64,000 nt of DNA, from contig NZ_CP009520.1 in the NCBI RefSeq assembly GCF_000969905.1, positions 3,348,001 to 3,412,000 on the forward strand. The letters are read 5' to 3'. Within the stretch, counting starts at the first letter, position 1. Each line of letters opens with the position of its first letter. The stretch is from Methanosarcina vacuolata Z-761 (GTDB lineage Archaea > Halobacteriota > Methanosarcinia > Methanosarcinales > Methanosarcinaceae). Below the pieces are notes generated by a model that saw nothing but the letters and a program-made list of their open reading frames with translations, made no database searches and was not told where the DNA came from. Shown here piece after piece: positions 9,871 to 19,114 of this stretch. A program made the translations under genes and the position numbers.

Positions 9871-10662
9871 ATGGTACGATCTGCTCAAAGACCTGCTTCC
9901 AGAAGTGTAATTGTTGAACGTTATACGTGGCTTGAGCGGGTTACTCATCTGGTTCATCTTGTTACCCTGTTTATCCTGCTTATTACGGGATTCAAAATCT
10001 ACTTTGGTTGGGGTTTCATGGCTTTTCAAACAGCCCGAACCTGGCATATGATTGCTGTGCCTTTTTTCCTGGTTGCAAATTGGATTCTGGTCCCATACAA
10101 CCTTTTTTCCTGCAAAGAAGAAAGATGCAGTGTCAGAGACAGGACCGTGCATTTTAAGGACTCTTACATTTTCGGAAAAGCTGATGCAGAACGGTTCATT
10201 GACATAATAAAGAATTTTTTTGGAAAAGGCAGGTATCCGGCATTTAGTATCTATGATGAAACTACTGGTCACTACGAGACTAAACTCCATCCTGTGATGA
10301 AAATACTGATTGTCCTTGAGAGTATAGCAATTGTTATTGTAGCAATTACAGGAGTAGTGCTTTACAACCTTGACTGGTCTCCTTTCGGAATTCCCATTGC
10401 GGCATGGATACTTTCCGTAACCTGGTATTTTGCGTCCTTTTTCAATATCAATGCTTTGGGTTTACTCCGATTATTACATCTGCTTGCAGCTTACTGGTTT
10501 GTCTTTGAACTTGTGGTCCATGTAGGAATTATTGAATTTGATCCATACGTATGGAAATATCATAAGGCAATATTCTGGTCCGGAAAAGAAGATCTCTCAG
10601 ATAGGCAGTTTGTCAAAATAATTGATGAGGACGAGCAAAAAAGAGTAACAGGTGAACACTGA
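9871..10662 (+). CDS. vhxC: Cytochrome b subunit of the second hydrogenase
   Basis: Paralogue of VhtC (263 residues from ATG 9871) with the same helices and His positions ([32 protein letters not shown]). A strong ribosome site, AAGGAGGTTG, precedes ATG 9871; a TTG at 9853 that overlaps the vhxA stop is less likely. Relative to VhtC it carries a longer loop with two extra Cys residues (SCKEERCS) after the second helix. It is the last structural gene of the operon. Confidence 0.92.
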   Translation: MVRSAQRPASRSVIVERYTWLERVTHLVHLVTLFILLITGFKIYFGWGFMAFQTARTWHMIAVPFFLVANWILVPYNLFSCKEERCSVRDRTVHFKDSYIFGKADAERFIDIIKNFFGKGRYPAFSIYDETTGHYETKLHPVMKILIVLESIAIVIVAITGVVLYNLDWSPFGIPIAAWILSVTWYFASFFNINALGLLRLLHLLAAYWFVFELVVHVGIIEFDPYVWKYHKAIFWSGKEDLSDRQFVKIIDEDEQKRVTGEH

Positions 10663-10799
10663 TAACAAAAGCAGATAGTGAATAATGCTGATAGTGTAGA
10701 ATGCAGACAGTATATAGCAGTTAGTATGTAGCAGTTAGTATGTATTTGTTAAGCATATAAATGTGTAAATGATTATATACTAATCTATCATTATTATAT

Positions 10800-10949
10800 A
10801 TGGTAATTGAGATGTATGGATTTGGGGAAGTTCGAAGAAGAATTAACCCGATCATTCTCAACCTTTTAATCCTTTTCTTTTTGGTAATGCTTGGGCTGAT
10901 GGTGGTAGAGTTAGTTCTTAAAAGTTTAATCATTTATAGCCCTTTTTGA
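10800..10949 (+). CDS. 49-residue single-helix membrane peptide downstream of vhxC
   Basis: A short frame (ATG 10800, alternative ATG 10812; stop TGA 10947) encodes a basic N-terminus (GEVRRRINP) and then one strongly hydrophobic stretch of about 24 residues (ILNLLILFFLVMLGLMVVEL). A TATA-like sequence (ACTAATC...TTATTATATA) lies just upstream. It could be an accessory subunit of the hydrogenase/cytochrome complex or an unrelated small membrane protein. The opposite-strand frame here looks like a shadow. Coding status rests on composition alone. Confidence 0.5.
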   Translation: MVIEMYGFGEVRRRINPIILNLLILFFLVMLGLMVVELVLKSLIIYSPF

Positions 10950-11060
10950 GAGTTCTCGGCTTTTCTTTTATTTCCATCTTTTATCTTTTCTTCATTCTCT
11001 CCATTTTTGTTTCTTCTACAACCGAAATCCTTATTGTAAAGCCCGCGATATGGCAGGACT

Positions 11061-11591
11061 ATGACAATGCAAAGGGAAATCCAGGTAATCTGCGGGAATG
11101 TAAATATCCCTAATCTTTCCGGCTTTCTAAAATCAATAAATTCGATAGCTTCCGAAAATGATGTCATTATCCAGGGTTTGAACGCAGACCTGATCGCAGG
11201 GGAAAGACACCTTCATTTTGCAGTGGGAAAAGCTCTTCGGGCAATTGCTGCAGGCAGGAACATAGCAAACGATCCCGGTATCGAGATTATGCGGTATGCG
11301 TCCGGAGAGAGGCAGATTGAAAGGAGTTTTTCGATTGGGCTATGTAAAGGGGAAAACAATGCCGTATTCGTGCTGCTTGGAAAAATGGACAATCTGGTGC
11401 TGGCTCTCTCTGCATTAAAAGAACTCATTACTGAAAAGCCCTGTTCCGAGCTGCTTGCATATTCCGATTACAAAAAGCAGGGAATCCTTTCTGTGTTCGG
11501 GATCACGGATGCTGAAATTGAAGCTTCAGGGAAGGAGCACATTCCCGAACTTGTGATTGAGAGGGTAGCGCTGGCAGATTTTGCAAAGTAA
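11061..11591 (+). CDS. cgi121: KEOPS complex subunit Cgi121
   Basis: Cgi121 is the tRNA-binding subunit of KEOPS, which with Kae1, Bud32 and Pcc1 makes the t6A modification at A37 of ANN-decoding tRNAs. The 176-residue protein shows the family pattern: an N-terminal strand (IQVICGNVN), a helix-strand pair with VIIQGLNADLIAGERHLHFAVGKALRA, a mid region (IMRYASGERQIERSFSIGL) and a C-terminal helix ending in VIERVALADF. It is a single-gene unit followed by a pyrimidine-rich tract. A t6A-modifying methylthiotransferase lies about 3 kb downstream and acts on the product of this pathway. Confidence 0.85.
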   Translation: MTMQREIQVICGNVNIPNLSGFLKSINSIASENDVIIQGLNADLIAGERHLHFAVGKALRAIAAGRNIANDPGIEIMRYASGERQIERSFSIGLCKGENNAVFVLLGKMDNLVLALSALKELITEKPCSELLAYSDYKKQGILSVFGITDAEIEASGKEHIPELVIERVALADFAK

Positions 11592-11609
11592 AAAAGGGCA
11601 ATCTGAACC

Positions 11610-11850
11610 TGCGTCTATAATTTCTCTTCAGCTTCTCTTTTTCATCTATCTTTTTCTTTCATCTTCTGTTTCTCTTCAATCTCTCTTTTTCTTCAATCTT
11701 CTGTTTCTCTTCAATCGCTCTTTCTCTTCAATCTTCTGTTTCTCTTCAATCTCTCTTTCTCTTCAATCTCTCTTTTTCTTCAATCTCTCTTTTTCTTCAA
11801 TCTTCTGTTTTTCTTCAATCTCTCGTTCTCTTCAATCTTCTGTTTCTTGT
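11610..11850. repeat. CTTCAATCT-type pyrimidine microsatellite
   Basis: About 240 nt of degenerate repeats of TTCTCTTCAATCTCT, TTCTTCAATCTTCTG and close variants lie between convergent cgi121 and the amidotransferase gene. The strong strand asymmetry (nearly all pyrimidine on plus) could act as a U-rich terminator for cgi121. Confidence 0.8.
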
Positions 11851-11870
11851 TTCTACGTAATTTTTACCAC

Positions 11871-12602
11871 TTAGTTTTCTTGCCCACATTTTTCTTCAAA
11901 CCAGTTCATGAGAGAAAAGGCCAGGTTCCTGGAACTATCAAAAAAGCTTTCCTGCCCAAGTATTTCCTTTTCAGACTGGATATATTTTCCTGATACAAGA
12001 TCGTGCCCTGAATCCCTGATCAGATTTCTTACCCACTGCCTGTTGGCTTCAGGGTGAAACTGTAGCCCGAGAACATTTCCATTGTAAATAAATCCCTGAT
12101 TCGGGCAGGCCTCACTTTCAAAAAGCTTCACTGCTCCGGCTGGAATTTCAAAGGTGTCTCCATGCCACATAAAACCGGTAAACTCAGGAAACATGCAGGA
12201 CGGAAGCTTTGAATCCTTTAGCTCGCTCGGGCTTTGTTCGATATTTTCTTCTATAGACCGTACCGTATGCCAGCCGATTTCCTTATACGGATTTTTCGTA
12301 ACTTTTCCTCCAAGCACTTCGGAAATCATCTGAGCTCCAAAACAGCTCCCAAGCACGGGTTTGCCGTCTTCTATTACTGTTTTCACAAATTCTTTTTCAG
12401 GTTTTAACCAGGAATATTCCTCTTCCTGATAAATGCTCATGGTGCCGCCCATTATAAGGAGCAAATCGAATTCTTCAGGGGCAGGAAAAAAAGAGTTTTC
12501 GTAAAGCAGGGTTTTCGTAAGTTTATATTCTTTATCATCTATCCAGGTCCCTATACTTCCCAGGGTATCGTTTTTCAGGTGTTGTAAACAGTGAATTCTC
12601 AT
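11871..12602 (-). CDS. Class I glutamine amidotransferase-like protein
   Basis: Stand-alone GATase1 domain of 243 residues. The nucleophile elbow GSCFGAQ supplies the catalytic Cys and QFHPEA the His-Glu pair; an LLIMGG oxyanion-strand motif is also present. Such free-standing domains related to the GMP-synthase amidotransferase usually hydrolyse a gamma-glutamyl bond of an unknown substrate. The C-terminal 60 residues are helical and lineage specific. The gene stands alone and converges on cgi121. The substrate cannot be told from sequence. Confidence 0.85.
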   Translation of the reverse strand: MRIHCLQHLKNDTLGSIGTWIDDKEYKLTKTLLYENSFFPAPEEFDLLLIMGGTMSIYQEEEYSWLKPEKEFVKTVIEDGKPVLGSCFGAQMISEVLGGKVTKNPYKEIGWHTVRSIEENIEQSPSELKDSKLPSCMFPEFTGFMWHGDTFEIPAGAVKLFESEACPNQGFIYNGNVLGLQFHPEANRQWVRNLIRDSGHDLVSGKYIQSEKEILGQESFFDSSRNLAFSLMNWFEEKCGQEN

Positions 12603-12764
12603 GGGTGTTTCCCCTTAAAGTATATTGAGCAGAAACTGCTCTTTTTGAATTAAACTTTAAATGCACTTCAGGTAAGGCTTAAATCAAATTGTCTAGCAAC
12701 TGTTTGTTTTAGGAAGCATTCTTAATTGAGTTTCAGGCAAGCTTTAGAGCCTGAATTTCTGGCA

Positions 12765-12852
12765 GTTTTAAGCCAGACTTTTTTAGCCATCAGTTTTAAG
12801 CCAGGTTTTTTTAACCATCAGTTTTAAGCCAGGCTTTTTTAGCCATTTTTTT
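12765..12852. repeat. Three 28-nt imperfect repeats in a divergent promoter region
   Basis: The unit CATCAGTTTTAAGCCAGGCTTTTTTAGC-like occurs three times. Each contains the small palindrome AAGCC-A-GGCTT followed by a T-run. The gene-free stretch from 12603 to 13117 otherwise holds a promoter-like ATTAATATACTATTG near 12977 and nothing else recognisable. Confidence 0.7.
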
Positions 12853-13117
12853 ATACTTCTTATCTGTATGCTTTATTTTGGAGTCTTCTTGAAGGCCCTC
12901 TATTTGGACTTTCTGTGATGAACGCTTCATAAATAAATATATGACTCCATATATGCCTTCATTCGGCCAATAGATTCATTAATATACTATTGTGTTATGA
13001 GATCAATTAAATATAAAGAGTAAATTGCCGAAAAAAGATTTCATATCAGGAAGCAGATTATTCGCAAGTAGAAAATGGGAGTTGATTCTTATATCTCATC
13101 CAAAAACCGTAGAGGAA

Positions 13118-14179
13118 ATGATTGATTGTTCAGGGCCTATAGAATGTGATTTATTGCCCAGACTTATTCATGTGACCGAAGCTGCTGCCATTGCCGCAGC
13201 GTACCAGATGGGGCGTGGGAACAAAAGTTTTGCCGACCAGGTAGCAGTTGCCGCCATGCGAAGGATGCTGAATAAACTTGACATGAAAGGCATAATCCAG
13301 ATAGGGGAAGGAGAAAGGGATGAGGCTCCCATGCTTTATATCGGGGAGCACGTAGGAACAGGAAAAGGAAACCTTGAAGTCGATATTGCAGTCGACCCGC
13401 TTGAAGGGACAAACCTTACTGCAGATGGCGGGCCTGGCTCAGTTGCAGTTATGGCAATGGCTGAAAGGGGAGGAATTTTCCACGGCCCTGATATCTATAT
13501 GGACAAGATTGTTGTCGGGCCAGATGTAGTGCGCTACGAAGAGGAACACCCTGATGAAAAGATTGACCTGGATGCTCCAGTCAGGTACAACCTTGAGATA
13601 GTCGCAAAGGCTCTCGATAGAAGTATTGAAGAGCTTGTAGTCGTTGTGCTTGACCGGCCAAGGCATGCCCAGAAAATAACCGAAATTCGGGAAGCAGGCG
13701 CCCGCGTAAAGCTAATCAGTGACGGAGACCTTATGCCCGGAGTTTCAACTGCAATCCGTGGGTCAGGCGTTCATATGGTAATGGGCGCAGGCGGTTCGGG
13801 TGAAGCAGTACTCACAGCGGCTGCAATCAAAATCCTGGGCGGAAAAATCCTTGCAAGGCTTGTGCTTCCCACGGTCGCAAACGGAAAGAGCCAGGATAAG
13901 GTCGACAAAGAAATTGAAGAAAAAATGCCAAGGCTCGAAAAAATGGGAATCACCCTTCAAAACATCAATGATGTCCTTGATACCAACAAGCTTGTGCCAG
14001 GGAACGACGTGATCTTTTCAGCATCAGCTGTAACTCCCGGCCATTTTCTGCGAGAAGTTAATCTGTTCGGTAGCGGGGATGCCAGGGTACACACAATCTC
14101 AATGGGTGCATCCGGATCTGTCAGGTTTACGGACAGTATTTATATAAAGGATAAGCGTGAGACTCCTCTCTACCTGTAA
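13118..14179 (+). CDS. glpX: Fructose-1,6-bisphosphatase class II (GlpX type)
   Basis: Dephosphorylates fructose 1,6-bisphosphate in gluconeogenesis. It carries GlpX signatures: VTEAAAIAAAYQMGRGNK at the N-terminus, IGEGERDEAPMLYIGE with metal-binding acidic residues, DPLEGTN, and the GGSGEAVLTAAAIK segment. From ATG 13118 (preceded by GAGG) the protein is 353 residues, near the usual 320-340. The frame is open back to TTG 13025, adding 31 residues that do not resemble the family. Most methanogens use the bifunctional aldolase/phosphatase, so a GlpX enzyme is a notable alternative. It is a single-gene unit. Confidence 0.88.
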   Translation: MIDCSGPIECDLLPRLIHVTEAAAIAAAYQMGRGNKSFADQVAVAAMRRMLNKLDMKGIIQIGEGERDEAPMLYIGEHVGTGKGNLEVDIAVDPLEGTNLTADGGPGSVAVMAMAERGGIFHGPDIYMDKIVVGPDVVRYEEEHPDEKIDLDAPVRYNLEIVAKALDRSIEELVVVVLDRPRHAQKITEIREAGARVKLISDGDLMPGVSTAIRGSGVHMVMGAGGSGEAVLTAAAIKILGGKILARLVLPTVANGKSQDKVDKEIEEKMPRLEKMGITLQNINDVLDTNKLVPGNDVIFSASAVTPGHFLREVNLFGSGDARVHTISMGASGSVRFTDSIYIKDKRETPLYL

Positions 14180-14254
14180 ATCCTTTTATTCTCTTTTTTC
14201 ATCTTTTTTAAAACACGGACTTTGCGAAGATACAGAATTTGATTACAGAACTTG

Positions 14255-14470
14255 GCTACAAAATTTGATCACATAACTTGATTACAGAATTATAAAATAC
14301 AGAACTTGATTACAGAATTATTGAACACAGAACTTGATTACAGAATTATCAAATACAGAACTTGATTACAGAATTATCAAATACAGAACTAAGGAATACA
14401 TAATTCAAAATTCAAAGTTTCAAAATTCAAAGTTTCAAAATTCAAAGTTTCAAAATTCAAAATTACGAAA
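14255..14470. repeat. Two adjoining tandem arrays (28-nt and 15-nt units)
   Basis: ACAGAACTTGATTACAGAAT-type units repeat about five times to 14390, then TTCAAAATTCAAAGT repeats four times to about 14465. Together they fill the gap between glpX and the next gene. Confidence 0.8.
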
Positions 14471-14499
14471 TTAAAAAACATAGAGTTTAGAGTTAAATC

Positions 14500-15840
14500 A
14501 TGAAAGTCTATCTTGAAAGTTTTGGCTGTTCGGCGAGCCAGGCCTCGGCTGAAATAATGAAGGCAAGCGTCGAAAGACTGGGGTATGAACTGCTGGGCCC
14601 TGAGGCTGCCGATCAGGCAGAGGTCTATATCTGCAACTCCTGTACGGTAAAATACACTACGGAACAGAAGATCCTGTATAAAATTCGCAGCATGGGCGAG
14701 AAGAACGTGGAAGTTATCGTTTCAGGCTGTATGCCTGAAGTCCAGCTTGAGGACATCCTGCATGCAAATCCCGAAGCCCATATCCTAGGGGTAAATGCGA
14801 TTTCTCGGCTTGGAGAGCTTCTTTCTTCAATCGAGCAGAGAAAAAAGGAATGTATTCCCGGAGGAGAACATCTGGAGTTCCGGGCTTCCGAACCTGTGGG
14901 ATTTCTCAATGTTCCGCATGAGCGTTCCAACCCTAATATTCACATCTGCCAGATCTCGCAGGGCTGCAATTTTGCCTGTTCCTACTGCATTGTAAAATAT
15001 GCAAGAGGCAAGCTGCACTCTTTTTCACCGGATGAGATCGTCGAAGATATCAGGTCAGCTGTTGTCGAGGGTTGCAGGGAAATCTGGCTTACTTCCCAGG
15101 ACGACAGCCAGTATGGAATGGACACGGGTGTCAGACTTCCGGAACTCCTGCGCATGATCTCAGAAATTCCAGGCGACTTCAAAGTCAGGGTTGGAATGAT
15201 GAATCCTTTTTCTGTCCTCCCCATCCTCGATGACCTTGTAGATGCTTTTGATTCCGACAAGGTCTTCAAACTTCTTCACCTCCCAATCCAGTCTGCTTCT
15301 CATTCGGTCCTGAAGAGAATGAACCGCCTGCACAAAATGGACGTAGTGGACACGATAATTACTAAATTCCGTTCCCGTTTCGAGGATTTATCCCTCTTCA
15401 CCGACATAATTGTAGGCTTCTGCGATGAAACCGACAACGAGTTCAAGGAAACTGTCGAATGGGTACAGAAATACCGTCCCGAAAAGGTTAATATTTCAAG
15501 ATATTCTCCTCGCCCGCACACTAAAGCCTTTTCTTTTCGGAACCTTGACTCCAGGATTTTAGTTCAGCGTTCTCATGAATTGCATAAGGTCTGTGAACAA
15601 ATCAAGATTGGGTCCAAGCAGGCGATGATCGGCTGGAAAGGTCGGGCCTTTGTCTCGAAATATACGGAAATCGGGGATATTCTCACCCGCACGGATGCTT
15701 ACCGTCCCGTTGTTATACGCGGCTCGAATCTAAAGCCTGGCCAGTATGCAAATGTTGAAATTGTTGCTGCAAAACCTGGATATTTCCTTGGAAAATTGAT
15801 TGAAGACCGACCGGTTTCTGAAATAGAAGAAATTCAATAG
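14500..15840 (+). CDS. tRNA N6-threonylcarbamoyladenosine (t6A37) methylthiotransferase
   Basis: Radical SAM enzyme of the MiaB/MtaB class that converts t6A to ms2t6A at tRNA position 37. The N-terminal UPF0004 domain (residues 1-120) has its cluster Cys residues in ESFGCSASQASA, CNSCTVKYTTEQK and VSGCMPE. The radical SAM core carries CNFACSYC near residue 160, and a TRAM domain occupies the last 60 residues (VKPxxY-type GQYANVEIV). At 446 residues it matches the archaeal/eukaryotic branch (CDKAL1-like, e-MtaB). Substrate t6A is produced by KEOPS, whose Cgi121 subunit is encoded nearby. Confidence 0.9.
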   Translation: MKVYLESFGCSASQASAEIMKASVERLGYELLGPEAADQAEVYICNSCTVKYTTEQKILYKIRSMGEKNVEVIVSGCMPEVQLEDILHANPEAHILGVNAISRLGELLSSIEQRKKECIPGGEHLEFRASEPVGFLNVPHERSNPNIHICQISQGCNFACSYCIVKYARGKLHSFSPDEIVEDIRSAVVEGCREIWLTSQDDSQYGMDTGVRLPELLRMISEIPGDFKVRVGMMNPFSVLPILDDLVDAFDSDKVFKLLHLPIQSASHSVLKRMNRLHKMDVVDTIITKFRSRFEDLSLFTDIIVGFCDETDNEFKETVEWVQKYRPEKVNISRYSPRPHTKAFSFRNLDSRILVQRSHELHKVCEQIKIGSKQAMIGWKGRAFVSKYTEIGDILTRTDAYRPVVIRGSNLKPGQYANVEIVAAKPGYFLGKLIEDRPVSEIEEIQ

Positions 15841-16014
15841 GGAATGCCAGGTAAGGTGTATATTTAATTTTCATCATGGCTGTTTTCAATTTCTTCAAAT
15901 AACATTTTTTAGAATCTCTACTCAAGGAATTATCTTTCCAAAACCAAAGTTCGAAGTATGCGAGTTTGAAAGCTTCTAGTTTTTCTATAACGACCAAAAT
16001 TCAAGCTTTAATTG

Positions 16015-16140
16015 AGTTCAAGATCTAATTGAGTTCAAGATCTATGAATTCAAGATCTATGAGTTCAAGATCTATGAATTCAAGATCTATGAGTTCAAGA
16101 TCTATGAGTTCAAGCTCCAATTGAGTTCAAGATCTAATAA
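16015..16140. repeat. 15-nt GAGTTCAAGATCTAT tandem array
   Basis: About eight units of GAGTTCAAGATCTAT and GAATTCAAGATCTAT follow each other in the gap 15841-16380. The rest of that gap has a TATAAATAC-like promoter element near 16290 ahead of the next gene. Confidence 0.85.
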
Positions 16141-16380
16141 AGAAACTCATGATGGTTTTATTGTGGTTTGATTTTTTATATCCAGACTTTTTTTAAAACT
16201 TGAATATTCTGGACTTTCTCTGAAGCTATTTTCTACAGATATTCTGCTCGGTACAGGATAGATACAACAAGTTCCCGGGCACATAGAAAAGTATAAATAC
16301 TTTTACTCATATGAGTGAAAATAGGATTCCAAGACTTTTGAGTATAGATGGTCACAAAGGAAACAGGTGGAGTAAAAAGA

Positions 16381-16812
16381 ATGAACATTTGCGTAACAGC
16401 CAGTGGTGAGGGGCTCGACTCCGAAGTGGACCCAAGGTTTGGGAGATGTAGCTACTTTGTAATTTATAACCCTGAGACCAGACATGTGGAATCTATATCA
16501 AATGCCGCTGCGTTCACTTCTGGCGGTACCGGCATAAAAGCAGCAGAAATTATTGCAAACGCAGAAGTCGATGTCCTCTTAACAGGCACAGTGGGGCCCA
16601 ATGCTTTTTCGATGTTCTCAGAGCTTGGTATTGATGTTCAAGTCGGAATAAAAGGTACAGTGCAGGAGGCTATCAGGCAGTATAAAGCTGGAGAACTTCA
16701 GTCAATCCGCAGTCCCAATACCACTCCTGGTTCTGGCATGAGAAAAGGAAATGGCATGGGAAGGGGAATGAAAGGAGGTGGTATGGGAAGAGAGACAGGT
16801 AGAGGCAAGTAA
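16381..16812 (+). CDS. NifX/NifB-type dinitrogenase iron-molybdenum cofactor family protein
   Basis: Small ribonuclease-H-like fold of the family that carries or protects metal-sulfur clusters (NifX, NafY, orange protein ORP). The typical start MNICVTASGEGLDSEVDPRFGRC is followed by VDVLLTGTVGPNA and an EAIRQYKAGEL helix; the C-terminal 25 residues are a Gly/Met/Arg-rich tail (GMRKGNGMGRGMKGG). ATG 16381 follows GGTGGAG with good spacing; an upstream in-frame start at 16348 is less likely. It is the first of several NifX-like and MinD-like genes on this strand, which suggests cluster trafficking, not nitrogen fixation as such. Confidence 0.85.
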   Translation: MNICVTASGEGLDSEVDPRFGRCSYFVIYNPETRHVESISNAAAFTSGGTGIKAAEIIANAEVDVLLTGTVGPNAFSMFSELGIDVQVGIKGTVQEAIRQYKAGELQSIRSPNTTPGSGMRKGNGMGRGMKGGGMGRETGRGK

Positions 16813-16873
16813 TCCTTAGTCTTGATAAAGTTAGTAAAATAAAATTTCTGAGAAAGACACATTCCTCCATGTG

Positions 16874-17171
16874 TGAAAAACGGTATTATTCTCCTTTGTT
16901 TGCGAAAAACGGTATTATTCCCCACAATTTGTTAAAAACGGTATTATTCACCAGAATTTGCAAAAAACGGTATTATTCACCAGAATTTGCAAAAAACGGC
17001 ATGATTCACCCTAATTTGTGAAAAACGATATTATTACCCATAGTTTGCAAAAAACGGTATTAATCCCCATAATTTGCAAAAAACGGTATTATTCACCAGA
17101 ATTTGCAAAAAACGGTATTAGTTTCCATAATTTGCGAAAACAGCATTATTCACCAGAATTTGTTAAAAACT
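16874..17171. repeat. 29-nt tandem array, about ten units
   Basis: Units of the form TTTGCAAAAAACGGTATTAT plus TCACCAGAA run head to tail between the two nifX-like genes. There are no unique spacers, so it is not a CRISPR array. Individual units differ at one to six positions. Confidence 0.9.
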
Positions 17172-17257
17172 TACATATTGTGTAATCTCAAAATATGTGT
17201 CAATGCAATCAAAAAACACCACTAATTGATAAAACGATAGGCAATGCAGGTGATTAT

Positions 17258-17635
17258 ATGAAAGTAAGTATTCCTACAAGAGATGAGAATGGTCTGGACG
17301 GAATTGTTGAACAGCATTTTGGAAAAGCTCCGACCTACACCATAATAGACACAGAGACCAACCAGGTAACTGTAATTCCTAACACCAGTGAGCACATGGG
17401 AGGACTCGGACTGCCTCCAGAGTACCTTCATGAAAATGGAGTAGATATAATGCTCTGTGGCGGACTCGGATTCAAGGCTGTCAATATGTTCGAATCTTAT
17501 GGAATCAAGGTTTTTGTGGGGGCTGGCGGTACTGTAAGGGATACGTTTGAGGCCTGGAAAGCAGGAAAGCTCCATAACGCGACTGCTGAGAATTCCTGCT
17601 CCGAACATGGGCATGACGACCATCACCATCAATGA
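17258..17635 (+). CDS. NifX-type protein with His-rich C-terminus
   Basis: Second NifX-like protein (125 residues). Its start, MKVSIPTRDENGLDGIVEQHFGKAP, and body VDIMLCGGLGFKAVNMFESYGIKVFVGAGGT follow the family. It ends in HGHDDHHHQ, a metal-binding-type tail that the first copy lacks. ATG 17258 is preceded by AGGTGA; the upstream start at 17195 lacks family similarity. A Cys lies in the GGLGF region and another in the tail. It is likely a carrier or sensor of a metal or metal-sulfur unit in company with the CDF transporter downstream. Confidence 0.85.
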   Translation: MKVSIPTRDENGLDGIVEQHFGKAPTYTIIDTETNQVTVIPNTSEHMGGLGLPPEYLHENGVDIMLCGGLGFKAVNMFESYGIKVFVGAGGTVRDTFEAWKAGKLHNATAENSCSEHGHDDHHHQ

Positions 17636-17644
17636 AATCACGAA

Positions 17645-17700
17645 AAGTACTGTCAGAGAGAGTAGTACTGTCAGAGAGAATAGTACTGTCAGAGAGTGTC
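17645..17700. repeat. 18-nt AGTACTGTCAGAGAGART repeat, three units
   Basis: Three near-identical units directly after the stop of the His-tailed NifX-like gene, with a fourth partial unit. Confidence 0.8.
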
Positions 17701-17779
17701 AGAAAGGTTTCAATTTTCTAAAAATTCGATTGTCTAAGTTGTGATATGAATAAATGACTCACTTAAAACGGATCTTCAA

Positions 17780-19012
17780 ATGAATGCGCAAGACAACCTG
17801 GAACTGGGGGTTAAAACATCAAGGAACGCAACCCTGGCGCTTGCATTCCTTGCTTTCCTTAAAGGAGCTGTGGGTATTTATTCCGGAAGCACAGTCTTGT
17901 TTGCTGATGCTGTCCACACTGGTCTGGATATTTTTGCCTCTCTAGCAGTCTGGATTGGGCTCAAGATAAGCCTTAAAAGCAGTAAGCATTTTCCTTATGG
18001 GTACTACAAGGCAGAGAATATCATAGCTCTCTTTGTTTCTCTATTAATCCTGCTTTCTGGCGTTGAACTGTTAAGGGAAGGCTTTACAGGCGCAAATACT
18101 ACTTCCCAGATTGAATTTCAGGGGCTTGCCCTTGCAACGGCTGTTTTTTCAGTACTTACAATCTATGGCCTTTCCATATACAAACGAAATGTAGGGACAA
18201 AGATCAATTCTCAGTCCTTAATAGCTGACGCAGTGCATTCTTATACGGACGCCTTTTCTTCGATGATAGTGGTTGTGGCAGTCCTTGGCTCTATGTTAGG
18301 GGTCTCGAAACTTGACAGTTTAGGTACTATTATAATTTCTCTTTTGATCTTCAAAATGGGAATCGAAAGTGCCAGGGATGCAGTGCTCACCCTGATGGAT
18401 GCCTGGCTCGATGAAGAGGAAAGTGAGAGAATTAAAAAAGACATACGCAATATCCCGGGCTTGATGGACCTTGAAGACCTGAAACTCCGAAAATCCGGAC
18501 TTGTGGTTTTCGGGGAAGCTACGGTTGAAGTTGAGGGTGAAACCGACCTGAAAAGGGTGGAGCTGCTCTCTGAGGAAATCAAAACGGCTGTTAAAAAAGA
18601 AGTGGAAAACCTGGAGCATATTGTTGTTAATGTAAAGCCTGTACAACGGAAAAATTTTAGGTTAGCTCTTCCCGTTTTTGATAAGAATGGGTTTCAAGCA
18701 AAGCTTTCGGAGCACCTTGGAAAAGCTCCTTATTTTCTCTTTGTAGAGATAGAAGAGGGCAAGGTTGGAGATTATCAAATTATCGAAAACCGATTTTTTA
18801 ATTCTGAGAAAAAAGGAGGCATGAAAGCCGTGGACCTGATTATTCAGGAAAAAGCAAACGTCCTTGCGGTAAGAAATGTCGGTGAAGGCCCATACTATAT
18901 GCTCCGAGATAATTTTATCAAAATTCTTCAAATCCCCGATGGGGTAGATACTGCCAGAGAAGTCCTCGACAGGTTCCAGAACCTTGAAGAAATCACAGTG
19001 CCTGCGAAATAA
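17780..19012 (+). CDS. CDF cation-efflux transporter fused to a NifX-like domain
   Basis: The first 300 residues are a cation diffusion facilitator: six membrane helices with the metal-site motifs FADAVHTGLD in helix 2 and IADAVHSYTD in helix 5, and a cytoplasmic ferredoxin-like domain (LTLMDAWLDEEE onward). Residues about 300-410 form a NifX/NifB-type domain (RLALPVFDKNGFQAKLSEHLGKAPYFL, MKAVDLIIQEKANVLAV). CDF proteins exchange Zn2+, Fe2+ or Mn2+ for protons. The fusion suggests the soluble domain senses or delivers the transported metal. It lies between NifX-like genes and MinD-like ATPase genes on one strand. The 3' end of the gene is tandemly repeated downstream. Confidence 0.9.
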   Translation: MNAQDNLELGVKTSRNATLALAFLAFLKGAVGIYSGSTVLFADAVHTGLDIFASLAVWIGLKISLKSSKHFPYGYYKAENIIALFVSLLILLSGVELLREGFTGANTTSQIEFQGLALATAVFSVLTIYGLSIYKRNVGTKINSQSLIADAVHSYTDAFSSMIVVVAVLGSMLGVSKLDSLGTIIISLLIFKMGIESARDAVLTLMDAWLDEEESERIKKDIRNIPGLMDLEDLKLRKSGLVVFGEATVEVEGETDLKRVELLSEEIKTAVKKEVENLEHIVVNVKPVQRKNFRLALPVFDKNGFQAKLSEHLGKAPYFLFVEIEEGKVGDYQIIENRFFNSEKKGGMKAVDLIIQEKANVLAVRNVGEGPYYMLRDNFIKILQIPDGVDTAREVLDRFQNLEEITVPAK

Positions 19013-19103
19013 CATGGAAAATTACAGTTTCTGAAAAATAATATGGAAAATCACAGTGCCTGCGAAATAAACATGGAAAATTACAGTGCCTGCGAAATAA
19101 CAT
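18993..19103 (+). repeat. 32-nt array derived from the 3' end of the CDF gene
   Basis: The last codons, stop codon and following bases of the transporter gene (AATCACAGTGCCTGCGAAAT plus AACATGGAAA) recur about four times up to the ribosome site of the next gene. Each unit carries a copy of the gene's C-terminal codons and TAA. Confidence 0.85.
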
Positions 19104-19114
19104 GGAGATCGGAT

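Noticed and set aside
16874-17171. Possible CRISPR array (regular 29-nt periodicity)
   Set aside because: Units follow each other without unique spacers, and no cas gene is near; it is a simple tandem array.
19043-19114. N-terminal extension of the first MinD-like ATPase
   Set aside because: The codons are copies of the upstream gene's repeated 3' end; family proteins start at the MKIAIASGKGG position.
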